Source: JACPPO01 sp965262505
GTDB lineage: Bacteria > Acidobacteriota > Vicinamibacteria > Vicinamibacterales > UBA2999
Assembly (NCBI GenBank): GCA_965262505.1
Contig: CBDHFM010000009.1
Location: 1 to 64,000 of the forward strand
Direction of reading: 5' to 3'
Length of the DNA stretch: 64,000 nt
Of the stretch, positions 42,370-51,393 are shown one piece after another (within the stretch, counting starts at the first letter, position 1; every line of letters begins with the position of its first letter). The notes under the pieces are model-generated. The model was given only the letters and a program-made list of their open reading frames with translations, did no database searches and was not told where the DNA came from. The position numbers and the translations under genes are program-made.

Positions 42370-43811
42370 CCACGGACCCACAGACGCGCCCACCTGATCC
42401 GGCATCAGGGGGGTTCCGCTTCGCGCTGACGGCCGGCGCGTGGTTTATCGGCCTGTTCGGGGTGATGCGGCTCGGCTGGGTGGAACGCCAGATCCTCGTC
42501 CCCTTTGCCCAGCTCCAGGAACGCGTGGCCGATCAGCTCACCGGGGTGCAGACCGACGCGGTCTACGTCGATGCGAGCTGTAGCGGGGGCGACGCCATGG
42601 CGCTCTGCCTGGGGGCGGTCCTGGCGTTTCCGGCCACGTGGTCGGCGCGGCTGCGCGGCGCCGGCGTCGGGCTGCTGGTGATCGCGGCCTTCAACACCGT
42701 GCGCATCGGCAACTTGTCGCTGGTGGCGGCCCACCCCACGCTTCTCGACCTCTTGCATGTCTATGTCTGGCCGGCCATCCTCATCGTGGTGGCGGTCGTC
42801 TATGTATACGCCTGGATGCGTCGGCAGATGGATCCAGCAGCCAGCGGCGCCAGCCCGGATCTCGGCGATGCCTGGCACGGCCCTGCCCGGCGGTTTCTGC
42901 TGCTCACCGTCATGGGCGTCGCGGTCTACTTCGCGGCGGCCGGGTGGATGCACGAAAGTGCCCTGCTGCGCACGCTGGGCGTCTGGGTAGCGATGACCGG
43001 CGCCGGCATCTTGGCGACACTCGGGGTGTCGGCCACGGCCTCAGGGAACATCGTCACGACGACGCACGGCGCGTTTATTGTGACCCAGGAGTGTATTGCC
43101 ACCCCCCTGATTCCCGTCTACCTGGCCGGGGCGCTCGCGGTGCCCCTCGCGCGGTGGCGGCGCGTGGCCGCGCTGGGCGCGGCCCCGGCGATCTTTTTCC
43201 TCTTGGGCGTGGCCCGGCTCCTGGTGCTCGCGCTCCCGACGACCCTGGTCGCCTCGCACGCCGTCGCCATCCATGCCTTCTCCCAGGTGCTGGTCGCGGG
43301 CCTCCTCGTAGCCGGGCTGGCGGCGCTGTCCGCCCGATCGGTCGGCCGCCCGCATCCCACGCGACGGGTTGTGGGGGCGATCGGTGTTGGGATCGTCGCG
43401 ACGCTGGTCGTGGGTCCCCTCTGGAGCGGCCTTCTGCACCAGGCGGTGGACGGGGGGCAGGTGCTTGTCCAGCACGGCGGCCATCGGGTGGTCGACGATC
43501 CGCAAGGGGCGCTTGCGATCCTCCCGGCACTCCAGCTCGGCCTGTGCGCCGCGTTCTGGGCGGCCATCGGCTGGCGTGGACCCTGGCGGCGACTGGTTCT
43601 CGGGATCGTGGGGCTGGCGGGGTTGCAGCTCACTGTCCTGCTAGTACTCGGCGAGCTGTCGCACCACATGGGATTTGCCCCCCACGTGAGCCTGATCCGA
43701 GCCTGGGGCGTCGTCGCGCCACTGGCGGTGGTCTGGGCGCTGCGGTGGCCGCGCCTCACTGTCTCACGACCTGTACCAGGGCCCGTGTATCCGCTTCCGC
43801 AGCCTGGCTAG
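42366..43811 (+). CDS. Exosortase-family transpeptidase with two tandem catalytic cores
   Basis: A 481-residue polytopic membrane protein; ATG at 42366 behind CGGAGG. Core 1 (~40-155) has Cys72 in DASCSGGDAMALCLG, Arg113 in NTVRIGNL and His131 in DLLHVYVWP, the exosortase/archaeosortase triad in order. Core 2 (~195-320) repeats this: Cys243 in VTQECIATPLIPVYLAG, Arg284 in GVARLLVLALP and His303 in AIHAFSQVLVAG. Cys-to-Arg distance is 41 in both, Arg-to-His 18 and 19. About four more membrane segments follow. Known family role: cleavage and transfer of proteins carrying a C-terminal motif-TM-Arg signal. Ordinary exosortases carry one core. The substrates are probably the VPALP-tailed proteins at 1-2108 and 20991-24050. 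Confidence 0.85.
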   Translation: MTTDPQTRPPDPASGGFRFALTAGAWFIGLFGVMRLGWVERQILVPFAQLQERVADQLTGVQTDAVYVDASCSGGDAMALCLGAVLAFPATWSARLRGAGVGLLVIAAFNTVRIGNLSLVAAHPTLLDLLHVYVWPAILIVVAVVYVYAWMRRQMDPAASGASPDLGDAWHGPARRFLLLTVMGVAVYFAAAGWMHESALLRTLGVWVAMTGAGILATLGVSATASGNIVTTTHGAFIVTQECIATPLIPVYLAGALAVPLARWRRVAALGAAPAIFFLLGVARLLVLALPTTLVASHAVAIHAFSQVLVAGLLVAGLAALSARSVGRPHPTRRVVGAIGVGIVATLVVGPLWSGLLHQAVDGGQVLVQHGGHRVVDDPQGALAILPALQLGLCAAFWAAIGWRGPWRRLVLGIVGLAGLQLTVLLVLGELSHHMGFAPHVSLIRAWGVVAPLAVVWALRWPRLTVSRPVPGPVYPLPQPG

Positions 43812-43831
43812 GCTCGGCGGGGAGACGCCGC

Positions 43832-46300
43832 GTGCCAGGAGGACCCGACACGGACGACATCGGTGGCGGGGCGCGCGTCGAGCGCTGGTTTCTCCGCGTG
43901 ATGCTCGGCGTGAGCGCCGTGGCGTGGCTGGCGCTCCTGCTCGCCGAGCTCGGCCAATTCCAGGTGGGCCTGTTGTGGTTCCTGCTCGCGACCGGGGCGT
44001 TCGGGCTCAGCCTGCTGGGCTACGCCTTCCGCACGAGCCCGGCTGAGCCTCTCGCGGGCGGCAGGATTCAGCCTGCGCTGGCGGCGACGGCGGGGATCCT
44101 GCTGTGCGCCGCGCTCTTCCTCCCGCCGTACGAGACCGCGGTGGCCGGCGGCGACGCCACCGTCTATCTGAACTTCGGCCGGCAGATCGCCCACCATGGC
44201 GCGCTCGAGTTCGAGGATGCCCTGCTGCGCCCGCTGTCGCCCGCCAGCCGTGCGGAGTTGTTCCGGAATCGGGTGCCCCTGGACACGACGGGCCAGTTTG
44301 CGCGATTCCCCGGTGGCTTTCTGATCGCTGACATTGCCGACCCGACGGTCACCGCTGGCTTTTCCCCGTTGTTTCCGGTCCTCACCGCCCTAGGGCATGC
44401 CCTTGTCTCACCGCGCGCGGCGCTCGTTGTCGCCCCTCTCTTCGCAACCCTGAGCCTGGTTGGCCTGTGGTGCGTCGCGCGGCGGCTGGGCGGCGTGCAT
44501 GCCGCGTGGCTCGCGGCCACGCTCACGGCCGTCTCGTTGCCGCAGATCTGGTTCGCGAAGCTCTCGGTGCCCGAGACGGTCGCGCAGTGTTTTGTGATGG
44601 CCGGGGTGCTTGCCTGGCTGGTGGCGTGCGCCCGCGGCGCCACGCGGTGGGCGCTCGCCGCAGGCTGGTTCTTGGGCCTCGCCTGTTTTGCGAAGGTCGA
44701 TCTCCTCGTCCTGTTGCCCGTGTTCCTGCTCGCCGTTGTCGCGCTTCGGCTCCTGACGCGCGTGCGGCTCGGCGATTCCCCCCTGCTCTTGGCCCTCTTT
44801 GCGGCGTTCGGTCTCTTGGTGGTCCACAACCTCGTGCATTACTTCCTCTTCGCCTCTCATTACGGGCCGTATGTCGCGTCCCTGATCCAGACGTCCTCAG
44901 TGCTTACCCTGCTGCGGGAATCCGCCCTGGTGCAGGCGGGTGTAATCCTGGCGGTGGGGCTGCTGGTCGTGGCTGGCGTGGTGGCGATCCGCCGGCCGGC
45001 GTGGCGCTGGCCGCGGCGGTGCTGGGGATGGGCCGCGGTGGCCGCGCTCGTCGTCTACGGCGTCAACTACGTGACGACGACAACGGGCCGACTCGACGAG
45101 ACGATCGTCTGGCTGAGTTGGTACGTCTCCTGGCCGGTGCTGGGCCTCACGGGGCTCGGCCTCACGGGGCTGGTCCGCGTCCGGCGCACCGACGCGGCGC
45201 CGGGGCTGGCCTTTGTCGGCCTGCTGCTCGGCATCGTCAGCCTGCAGTATCTGTACGACCCGTTGGAGACGGGCGTGCAGATCGGATCGATGCGGCGGTA
45301 CGTGCCGGTCGTCCTCCCGCTCACGATGCTCTTCGGCGCCCTGACCGTCGTCACCCTGCTGGCGCGCGTGGCCTCCGCCAGGTATCGGGTGGGGTTGACC
45401 GTGACCACCGGGGCGCTCCTCGTGTGGCTCGTCGCGCGCCCGAGTCTCGCCGTGGTCGGCCAGCCGCTGTGGGACGAGGCCCTCGCGCAGACCGCGCGCG
45501 TGGCACGGTTGTTTCCCGACCACGCGGTCGTGCTGATGAGTCCAGATCTGGCGAGCACACACATCCCGACGTCACTGGCCTACCTCCATGATGTGGACGC
45601 CATCCTCGTCCAGGAGCGGAATCCTAACGACCAGGTGCTGCGGTACATCATCCGCGACTGGCTGGCGCGCGACCGCACGGTGTTCGTCGTCGTCGGGTCG
45701 CGCGACGTCTCGTTCTTCGCGCCGGATCTGGCGCTCGAGGCGGTCGGATCGGCGCATATCGACCTCCGCCTCCTGGAACGCACCCGCACGCGGGTCCCGC
45801 AGGCGGGCGTGCCCACGTCGATCCCGCTGCAGCTGTTCCAGGTGACACAGACGGCCGAGCGCGACCGCACGGTCGTCGATGTCGGGACGCCCGCCGACGA
45901 CCTCCTGTCCGACCTGCAGGGCTTCCATGGGCCCGAGCGCGACCGGGAGGACCCGGCCCGCGGCACGTTCCGATGGACCGGGCCGCAGGCGTCACTCACA
46001 CTGCCTGGGGGGCAGGCCGTCACGCTTGTCGTGGCAGGCCCCCGCCCCCCCGGCACCCCCCCGGCCGAGATCTCGGTGTGGATTGGGGAGCGGCTGGTCG
46101 CGGAGCGGGTGCTCGGAGAGACCCTCCAGACGATCCGGCTGGACCGGCCGGAGACTGGCGACCCGGGCCCAATCGACCTCACGATTCAGTCGACGGTATT
46201 TCAACCACGATCCCTCGGCCTGTCGTCAGACCCGCGGGATCTCGGCGTCCGCCTGTACCGCGCGGCCGTCCACCTGCCGCGTGAGCGGCCAGTGCCATGA
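43832..46300 (+). CDS. GT-C fold membrane glycosyltransferase-like protein of the exosortase operon
   Basis: An 822-residue protein. GTG at 43832 with GGGAG upstream is chosen, 20 bases after the exosortase stop; an ATG at 43901 is the alternative. There are about 12-13 membrane helices in residues 20-540. The first large periplasmic loop starts AVAGGDATVYLNFGRQIA, with Asp108 in the position of the catalytic Asp of GT39/PMT-type GT-C enzymes. The last ~280 residues are soluble, ending in a beta-sandwich-like domain (ASLTLPGGQAVTLVVAG, EISVWIGERLV). It probably transfers a polyprenyl-linked sugar to a secreted protein or polymer. It is the third gene of the operon with methyltransferase and exosortase. 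Confidence 0.78.
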   Translation: MPGGPDTDDIGGGARVERWFLRVMLGVSAVAWLALLLAELGQFQVGLLWFLLATGAFGLSLLGYAFRTSPAEPLAGGRIQPALAATAGILLCAALFLPPYETAVAGGDATVYLNFGRQIAHHGALEFEDALLRPLSPASRAELFRNRVPLDTTGQFARFPGGFLIADIADPTVTAGFSPLFPVLTALGHALVSPRAALVVAPLFATLSLVGLWCVARRLGGVHAAWLAATLTAVSLPQIWFAKLSVPETVAQCFVMAGVLAWLVACARGATRWALAAGWFLGLACFAKVDLLVLLPVFLLAVVALRLLTRVRLGDSPLLLALFAAFGLLVVHNLVHYFLFASHYGPYVASLIQTSSVLTLLRESALVQAGVILAVGLLVVAGVVAIRRPAWRWPRRCWGWAAVAALVVYGVNYVTTTTGRLDETIVWLSWYVSWPVLGLTGLGLTGLVRVRRTDAAPGLAFVGLLLGIVSLQYLYDPLETGVQIGSMRRYVPVVLPLTMLFGALTVVTLLARVASARYRVGLTVTTGALLVWLVARPSLAVVGQPLWDEALAQTARVARLFPDHAVVLMSPDLASTHIPTSLAYLHDVDAILVQERNPNDQVLRYIIRDWLARDRTVFVVVGSRDVSFFAPDLALEAVGSAHIDLRLLERTRTRVPQAGVPTSIPLQLFQVTQTAERDRTVVDVGTPADDLLSDLQGFHGPERDREDPARGTFRWTGPQASLTLPGGQAVTLVVAGPRPPGTPPAEISVWIGERLVAERVLGETLQTIRLDRPETGDPGPIDLTIQSTVFQPRSLGLSSDPRDLGVRLYRAAVHLPRERPVP

Positions 46301-46455
46301 CCAACGGTCCCGCCCCAGAGGGCGCGGACACCCCACCTCCCCGTGTCTGACACGGGCCGCACAAGCCAGCGCCTCAAAGACCGGCGGTGTCGCCGATCTG
46401 CGCTCGACCCAGTCGGTCAGCTGCGCGGATAGCGCGCCCAGCGCTGGAGCCACGC

Positions 46456-47110
46456 CTACAGGTCCTGCTGGGCCTCCTTGAGGTCGCGGGCGGTCAGAGC
46501 GCCAGCGCAGCTCCTGACGGCAATCGTCGTCGGCCTTGCGGGGGAGGGAGTCGCGCGCGTTCCGGAGAAAACGCCCGTCGGGCTGTGGAGAAACCCGCGT
46601 TCAGGGCGGGGCGCGCGTGGAGGTCGGGTTCGGTGCGCTTGGCCGTGATGGATGCACAGCGGGTCCTCTCCGGCGTCTTCGGCGGTCCGGATGGCCCATA
46701 GGACTGCACCCAGGGCCGCGCCAAGGCGCTTGAGATTGAGCGCGGCGGCCGCCAGGGAGGCCTGGATCTTCATATTGTCGAGGCCGTGCCGCATGGCGCA
46801 CCCAAGTCCATGCCAGGTTTTCGCCGCGCCGTGGAACCCCTCCGAACGCCAGCGGTGACGTCGGGACAGTCGCCGGTCCTGTTCGCTCCTCCGCGCGCGG
46901 CGGCGGCGGCGAGCCCGCCGCCGTGCCGGGTAGTCGTGGCCGACCACCACCGCCTTGTTGACGTGCCCGTTCGATAGACAATCACCCTTGAGCTGACAGC
47001 GTGCACAGTCCCTGGCCTTCAAGTAGAAGAAACGACCAGGCTTGATCGGTCGCTGCGGGCGCAAGATATTTTCCCGGAGGCATTTCAGAATGTCGTGACC
47101 TGGCGTCGTC
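46456..47110 (-). pseudogene. IS1182-family transposase, C-terminal half
   Basis: A minus-strand frame with FFYLKARDCARCQLKGDCLS (Cys-rich region), RRHRWRSEGFHGAAKTWHGL (catalytic Glu region) and DNMKIQASLAAAALNLKRL, the C-terminal part of IS1182-type transposases. The N-terminal half is absent; the break lies against an integrase fragment at ~47110. Confidence 0.78.
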
Positions 47111-47149
47111 ACAGAAGCGGCGCAGGGGTACGCGGCTCCGTCGATTGGG

Positions 47150-47606
47150 CGCGTCAAGGCGGAGACCGCCCGCGCCGTGCGCCAGCGCATCCGGTCGGAG
47201 CTGGAGTGGGCGATCGCGATGGACCTGCGACACGACAATCCGTGCGACCGCGTCCTCCCGGTGCTCGGTCCGCAGAACGCTCGGCGACGGGAAGTCGCTC
47301 GTGTTCCCCATGCGGAGCGGGAAGCCGATTTCCATGTCGACGTTGCCGAAGATGCTCCAGTTCCACGGGTTCGCGGCCGTGGCGCACGGCTTCCGCTCGT
47401 CGGTCCGGGACTGGGCGGCGGCGGAGACCGACCATCCACGCGCGGTCATCGAGGCGGCGCTGGCCCACGTCGTTCAGAACACGGGCGAGGCCGCCTCTGC
47501 CCGCGCCGACCTGTTCGAGCGGCGGCTGATAGGCGACTGGGCGGCGTATGTCGAAGCGCACGAATCACAGGTTCCGTCGACAGAGCGGCGGCGCTCCAGA
47601 CTGTGA
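47150..47606 (+). pseudogene. Tyrosine integrase fragment with deletion/frameshift
   Basis: RQRIRSELEWAIAMDLRHDN to VLPVLGPQN in one frame, then LGDGKSLVFPMRSGKPISMS, AHGFRSSVRDWAAAETDHP and EAALAHVVQN in another. The segment carrying the first catalytic Arg is missing and the Tyr position reads SARADLF instead of AYARSDLF. A fourth integrase lineage in the window, dead. Confidence 0.78.
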
Positions 47607-47820
47607 TCGGGACAACGGCCTCTCGGGTGCGTTCTTCGGATCGATCTGCAACGTTGTCGAGCACGACCCCGCCACGCACGGGCTGAAGCGCGGCAACACG
47701 GCGGCCGCCAAGGAGACCTTCTTGCTGGCTGACGACCGGCACTACGAAATGCTACTCGCCTCACTCTTACACTGATCCGTACAACGTTAATCTGATCGCG
47801 GTCGCAGAAATTGACGGTGA

Positions 47821-48153
47821 ATGATGGGCCGGCCGCGTCTTCACGCATCGGACGCGACGCGGGCGCGGGCGTATCGGGCGCGGAAGCGTGAGCTCGCGTC
47901 GGCGCCACCCGTCTGGCTCAATCCTCCGTACTCGACTCCTGGACCGTGGATCAACCGGATGATCCGGGGCTGGCGCTCGGGTGAAGTCGGGGCGGGGGTG
48001 GTCTTGATCGCATATCGGGCGCTCGTGTCGCGGGCGGGTGCGGCGCTGCTCTGCGTGCCGGCGATGCGGGTCCGGTTCCTGACCCTGCCGCACGCTGACA
48101 AACCTCTACACCGCCCGCCCGCAGTGGCTCGCGGATGCGCACGAGGCTCTTGA
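47821..48153 (+). pseudogene. Phage-type DNA adenine methyltransferase remnant
   Basis: It starts MMGRPRLHASDATRARAYRA, then jumps to VWLNPPYSTPGPWINRM (the NPPY catalytic motif of N6-adenine methyltransferases) and SGEVGAGVVLIAYRA. The region with the SAM-binding motif between them is missing and the C-terminus loses the frame. Remnant of a phage Dam-like gene. Confidence 0.6.
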
Positions 48154-48285
48154 CGCGGCTGTCGCGGCCGCGTACGGTTGGTCGGGGCGGACATCGCCGA
48201 CGTGGAGCTCACGGCGCGAGGGTTGTCGCCGCCGCCGATCACGCAGCTGAAGGCGGGCCGTGAGAGCAGGAGTGACCACGCGTGA
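48098..48285 (+). pseudogene. C-terminal tail of a large DNA methyltransferase
   Basis: The frame LYTARPQWLADAHEALDAAV then AAYGW is the characteristic end of type IIL/MmeI-like restriction-modification methyltransferases. A frameshift then leads to VELTARGLSPPPITQLKAG and a stop. The rest of the gene is absent. Confidence 0.55.
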
Positions 48286-48480
48286 GCGAAGCGGTCGTTG
48301 GAGCCCCACCGCTATGCTGTCGTCTGGGTCGACGGGTGTGTATGGCAAAGCCAGTAGTGATCGCGCTGTCCTCTTGGTGCCCGTCCCCGGTCGCGCCCAT
48401 GAGCACTACACTTTTCACAAGATCTCTCCGGCGCCCGCCGCCGTTTCCAGACCCACGTTACTCATAGACCCAGGTAGTTA

Positions 48481-48705
48481 ATGACTGAACCAGAAATCGT
48501 GGTCCTGCAACGTCTCCGGCGTGCGCTCGTTGACGCGCGCGTTGCCGACCGCAAGCAAATCGACGACTGTATTATTCAGACGTTCGGCTCGCCGGTGGCC
48601 GGGGCAATCCTGGGTGCGAAGTCTTCCGATGAGATGACGGTACGGGCGCAAATGGCCCGGGCTGCAAAAACCAACGTCTCACCCGATGGCAAGGGCTCCT
48701 CATAA
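48481..48705 (+). CDS. Hypothetical 74-residue protein
   Basis: MTEPEIVVLQRLRRALVDAR and KQIDDCIIQTFGSPVAGAIL look like ordinary helical protein sequence, with no known family. No clear ribosome site (AGGTAG upstream is weak). Base composition is lower in GC than its neighbours. Confidence 0.4.
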   Translation: MTEPEIVVLQRLRRALVDARVADRKQIDDCIIQTFGSPVAGAILGAKSSDEMTVRAQMARAAKTNVSPDGKGSS

Positions 48706-48836
48706 CTTACCCGTGCATCAGAACCGCTCGATAACGACGTTGCCACACATTCCCCTTTGCCGGTCCATGCGCAGCGCCGCGCCGGGAAGGCGCTCGGCTC
48801 GATGACTGACTCCCCGACACGGGGAACAGAGAAGCG

Positions 48837-49634
48837 GTGGTAAAGCGTTGGCACCACGGGGCTCCCGCCGCCGCCGTGGCGTTGAGTGCGGCGGCGGCAA
48901 CATTGTTTCCTGGACCGGCGGCGGCTGAAGACTTCTACCTGCGAGCCGGGATCGAGCTGACCCGTCCGGCCGACACCCAATTCACCGACGCGGACTGTTC
49001 GAGCCTGGTCCCGGCGGCGCTGTACGGCTGCGGCCTGGGCGGCGACGGTGCGCCGCACCGGTCGGTGGGGGACTTCGGCACGGTCGTGGGCCTTGAGCTT
49101 GGGCTCGGGTACGTCGTGGGACCCGCCGTGCGGCTGGAAGCCCTCCTGACCTCCCGCCCGCGATTCACGTTCGCTGGCCGTGCCAACTTCCTGGACCCCG
49201 CCCGCCGGCAAGCAGTGTCCACAGATCTGTCCTCGGTGTCCGGGATACTGGCCGCGTATCTTGATCTCCCCGGATTGGGGTTGCGCCCGCTCGGCCCATT
49301 CAGTCCATTCGTTGGCGGAGGCCTCGGTGCCGTCCGCGTGACAAGCGGTGAGACGCGCATGACGTTCCCGAAGACGACGACCATCGTTCCGGGCACCCGC
49401 CGGACGGGGGTGACCTGGAGGTTGACTGCCGGCCTGGGGATGTCGTGGGGCGAGCGGACGACGCTCGATCTCGCCTGGCAGTACACAGATTCCGGCGTCA
49501 TCGAGACCGGCGTAGGCCAGGGCCGGGTCGAATGGCTCGACGGAAGCCGGGACCCGGTGGTGCTCGATCTGGCTCCGACACAGGCGCCGTTGAGGAGCCA
49601 CGGGCTTCGCCTGTCTCTGCGGTACGCGTTCTGA
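48837..49634 (+). CDS. Outer-membrane beta-barrel protein
   Basis: A 265-residue protein. The signal peptide runs to about GPAAAEDFYLR. Alternating strands such as GLELGLGYVVGPAVRLEALL and TWRLTAGLGMSWGERTTLDL, and the terminal LRLSLRYAF with a final Phe, fit an OmpA/Opa-like small barrel assembled by BamA. The four Cys (CSS, YGC) in the first loop may form a disulfide. The start is a GTG at 48837 (GTGG follows an AGCG region). Confidence 0.75.
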   Translation: MVKRWHHGAPAAAVALSAAAATLFPGPAAAEDFYLRAGIELTRPADTQFTDADCSSLVPAALYGCGLGGDGAPHRSVGDFGTVVGLELGLGYVVGPAVRLEALLTSRPRFTFAGRANFLDPARRQAVSTDLSSVSGILAAYLDLPGLGLRPLGPFSPFVGGGLGAVRVTSGETRMTFPKTTTIVPGTRRTGVTWRLTAGLGMSWGERTTLDLAWQYTDSGVIETGVGQGRVEWLDGSRDPVVLDLAPTQAPLRSHGLRLSLRYAF

Positions 49635-50160
49635 TGCTGAAGACCGAGGACGTGCGGCTGGCGTCACGGGCGGGCCCTTCTTCATGCCAGCGCTGCCGGC
49701 CCGGCGCGCGCTGGCCCTTGCCGCCGCAACGCCACACGTCTCCGCGCTTATGGCCGCGGCTGTCCGTGGGAGACCGCGTGCCACGCCAACGGAATCGAGG
49801 AGAATCTCGGCACCAGCGGCACACAGGTGAGCGCGTTGAGCCTCCTGTCGAATGCGGCGCTGGCAGGAGCCCCGGCCCTATAGTCGTACGCGGGCGGCGG
49901 CTTGAGACCCCCGGGGAGACGATCCCGCGCGAGGCGGGGGCGTGACCCGCCACAGCATCCCGAGTGGAACCGACCGGCTGGGCGCCCGTCGGGCACCCGT
50001 AGAGTAAACTGTCGCAGCGGTGCGGCTCAAACGCTGAAGAGGGGAGACGAATGCCCCATGAATTCGGATTCCCCAGTCACGACGGATCGTGACCGGGGAC
50101 GGCACGCAGTCCGCTCTACACGCAACAGTTTACACATCCATTCAAACATCCAAAGGAGAT
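49635..50160. other. No gene recognised
   Basis: Between the barrel gene and the YCII gene I see no convincing coding frame; overlapping Arg-rich frames on both strands are GC artefacts. The last ~60 bases before 50163 are AT-rich and probably contain the YCII promoter. Confidence 0.5.
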
Positions 50161-50162
50161 TC

Positions 50163-50525
50163 GTGGTGTCGAGATTCCTCATCCTGTACCGTGGCGGCGA
50201 CGCCAGTAAGCTTTCACCAAAGGAAACCAAAGTCCTCTCCAAGAAGTGGAGTCTGTATAGGGAGAAGTTGGTCAAGGCCGGGGCCCTGAAGGAGGGCGGC
50301 CGCGTGCAAAGTTCCGCGGCCACGCAACTGGTTGGCAAAGCCCGGGAGATCAAGGAAAAGCGCGTCGGGAATCACGCCAGTTTCGTGGACGGCTACTGCC
50401 TGCTGGAAGGCAAGAGCCTGAAAGCGCTCCAACGACTCTTGAAGACGTGCCCTCATCTGACCATGATGGACGGCACCATTGAGATTATTCCTGTGATTGA
50501 GGAGGCCCTTACTGAAGGCGCGTAA
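50163..50525 (+). CDS. YCII-domain protein
   Basis: A 120-residue protein from GTG at 50163 behind AAAGGAG. The ferredoxin-like YCII pattern is RFLILYRGGDASKL, KWSLYREKLVKAGALKEGGR and VDGYCLLEGKSLKALQRLLK, ending with EIIPVIEE. The family is of uncertain enzymatic function (dehydratase/dehalogenase-like). It stands alone. Codon use is less GC-biased than neighbouring mobile DNA, consistent with a host gene. Confidence 0.75.
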   Translation: MVSRFLILYRGGDASKLSPKETKVLSKKWSLYREKLVKAGALKEGGRVQSSAATQLVGKAREIKEKRVGNHASFVDGYCLLEGKSLKALQRLLKTCPHLTMMDGTIEIIPVIEEALTEGA

Positions 50526-50727
50526 CCAGGGATTGGGGCTGCTGGTCTCGCAGCCGGCCAGAGTTCCTTGGCTCACCCGAGGAGGATCGCCATGGGCCCG
50601 CCCCCGATCTGATGGCTTTGCCCCACCAGGACCCCGGGAGAGCGCGGTACCCCCGCCAGCCGTCGGCGTGAATCCCCGACCCGGCGGGCACCATTGGCGC
50701 CGACGACGGGGCCCGTATAGTTTTCAG

Positions 50728-51297
50728 ATGCGCTACTTCTTTGGAGTGTTGACTGTGACGTGGGTGGTTGCTGCAGGCACGCTCCAGGCTCAAGACTTTA
50801 CGGTCTTTGGCGGATTCCAGCACCCTGGCACCCTCACGCTGAGGTCAGGAGCGGAGGGGGTAGCCCGTGTCGTCGGAATGCAGTCTGGAATCTCTCCGGA
50901 CGAGGTTCGGATTGACCCGAATGATTTTGGAATCTTCGGAGTACGGCTGTACCTTTCGGCCGCACCTCTGGGACTGGAGCACACCGTCGCGTACATCCCG
51001 ACCTTTATTAATACCGAGGGCCGTGCCTTTCTCTACAGTACGAATCTACGGGTGGAATTACCCGCCGGCAGATTCCGGCCCTACGCGACCGCCGGTGGAG
51101 GTTTGTTTTATGGGGGCGGTGACGGGATTGCCAGCTTCGGCACGAAGTACGGTTTCAACTATGGGGCCGGGGTGCTGGTGGAGTTTGCGGGATTCCTCGG
51201 GCTTCGCTTTGATGCCCGCATGTACTCGATACGCGGCATTGAGGAACACCCGCTGAATCTTCTCGAGGCGAGTGGAGGGATCTTTGTTGGATTCTAA
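50728..51297 (+). CDS. Small outer-membrane beta-barrel protein
   Basis: A 189-residue protein from ATG at 50728. Signal peptide MRYFFGVLTVTWVVAAGTLQ then AQDFTV. Barrel strands include FTVFGGFQHPGTLTLR, RFRPYATAGGGLFYGG and FLGLRFDARMYSIRG, with a terminal GGIFVGF ending in Phe. This is the OMP_b-brl family layout (PF13505-like). Confidence 0.78.
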   Translation: MRYFFGVLTVTWVVAAGTLQAQDFTVFGGFQHPGTLTLRSGAEGVARVVGMQSGISPDEVRIDPNDFGIFGVRLYLSAAPLGLEHTVAYIPTFINTEGRAFLYSTNLRVELPAGRFRPYATAGGGLFYGGGDGIASFGTKYGFNYGAGVLVEFAGFLGLRFDARMYSIRGIEEHPLNLLEASGGIFVGF

Positions 51298-51393
51298 AGC
51301 GGATTTTACTTGTACCTAGTTGACGTGGGAGAGGGGGACCCCATCCTTCGGACAGGTTTTCGTCACAGCTAAGGTGGAATCCAGGTTCATGAT

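Noticed and set aside
42638..43831. N-terminal ~400 codons of a 1220-codon frame running into the GT-C gene
   Set aside because: This part is an out-of-frame reading of the exosortase with Arg/His/Gly-rich composition. The true gene starts near 43832.
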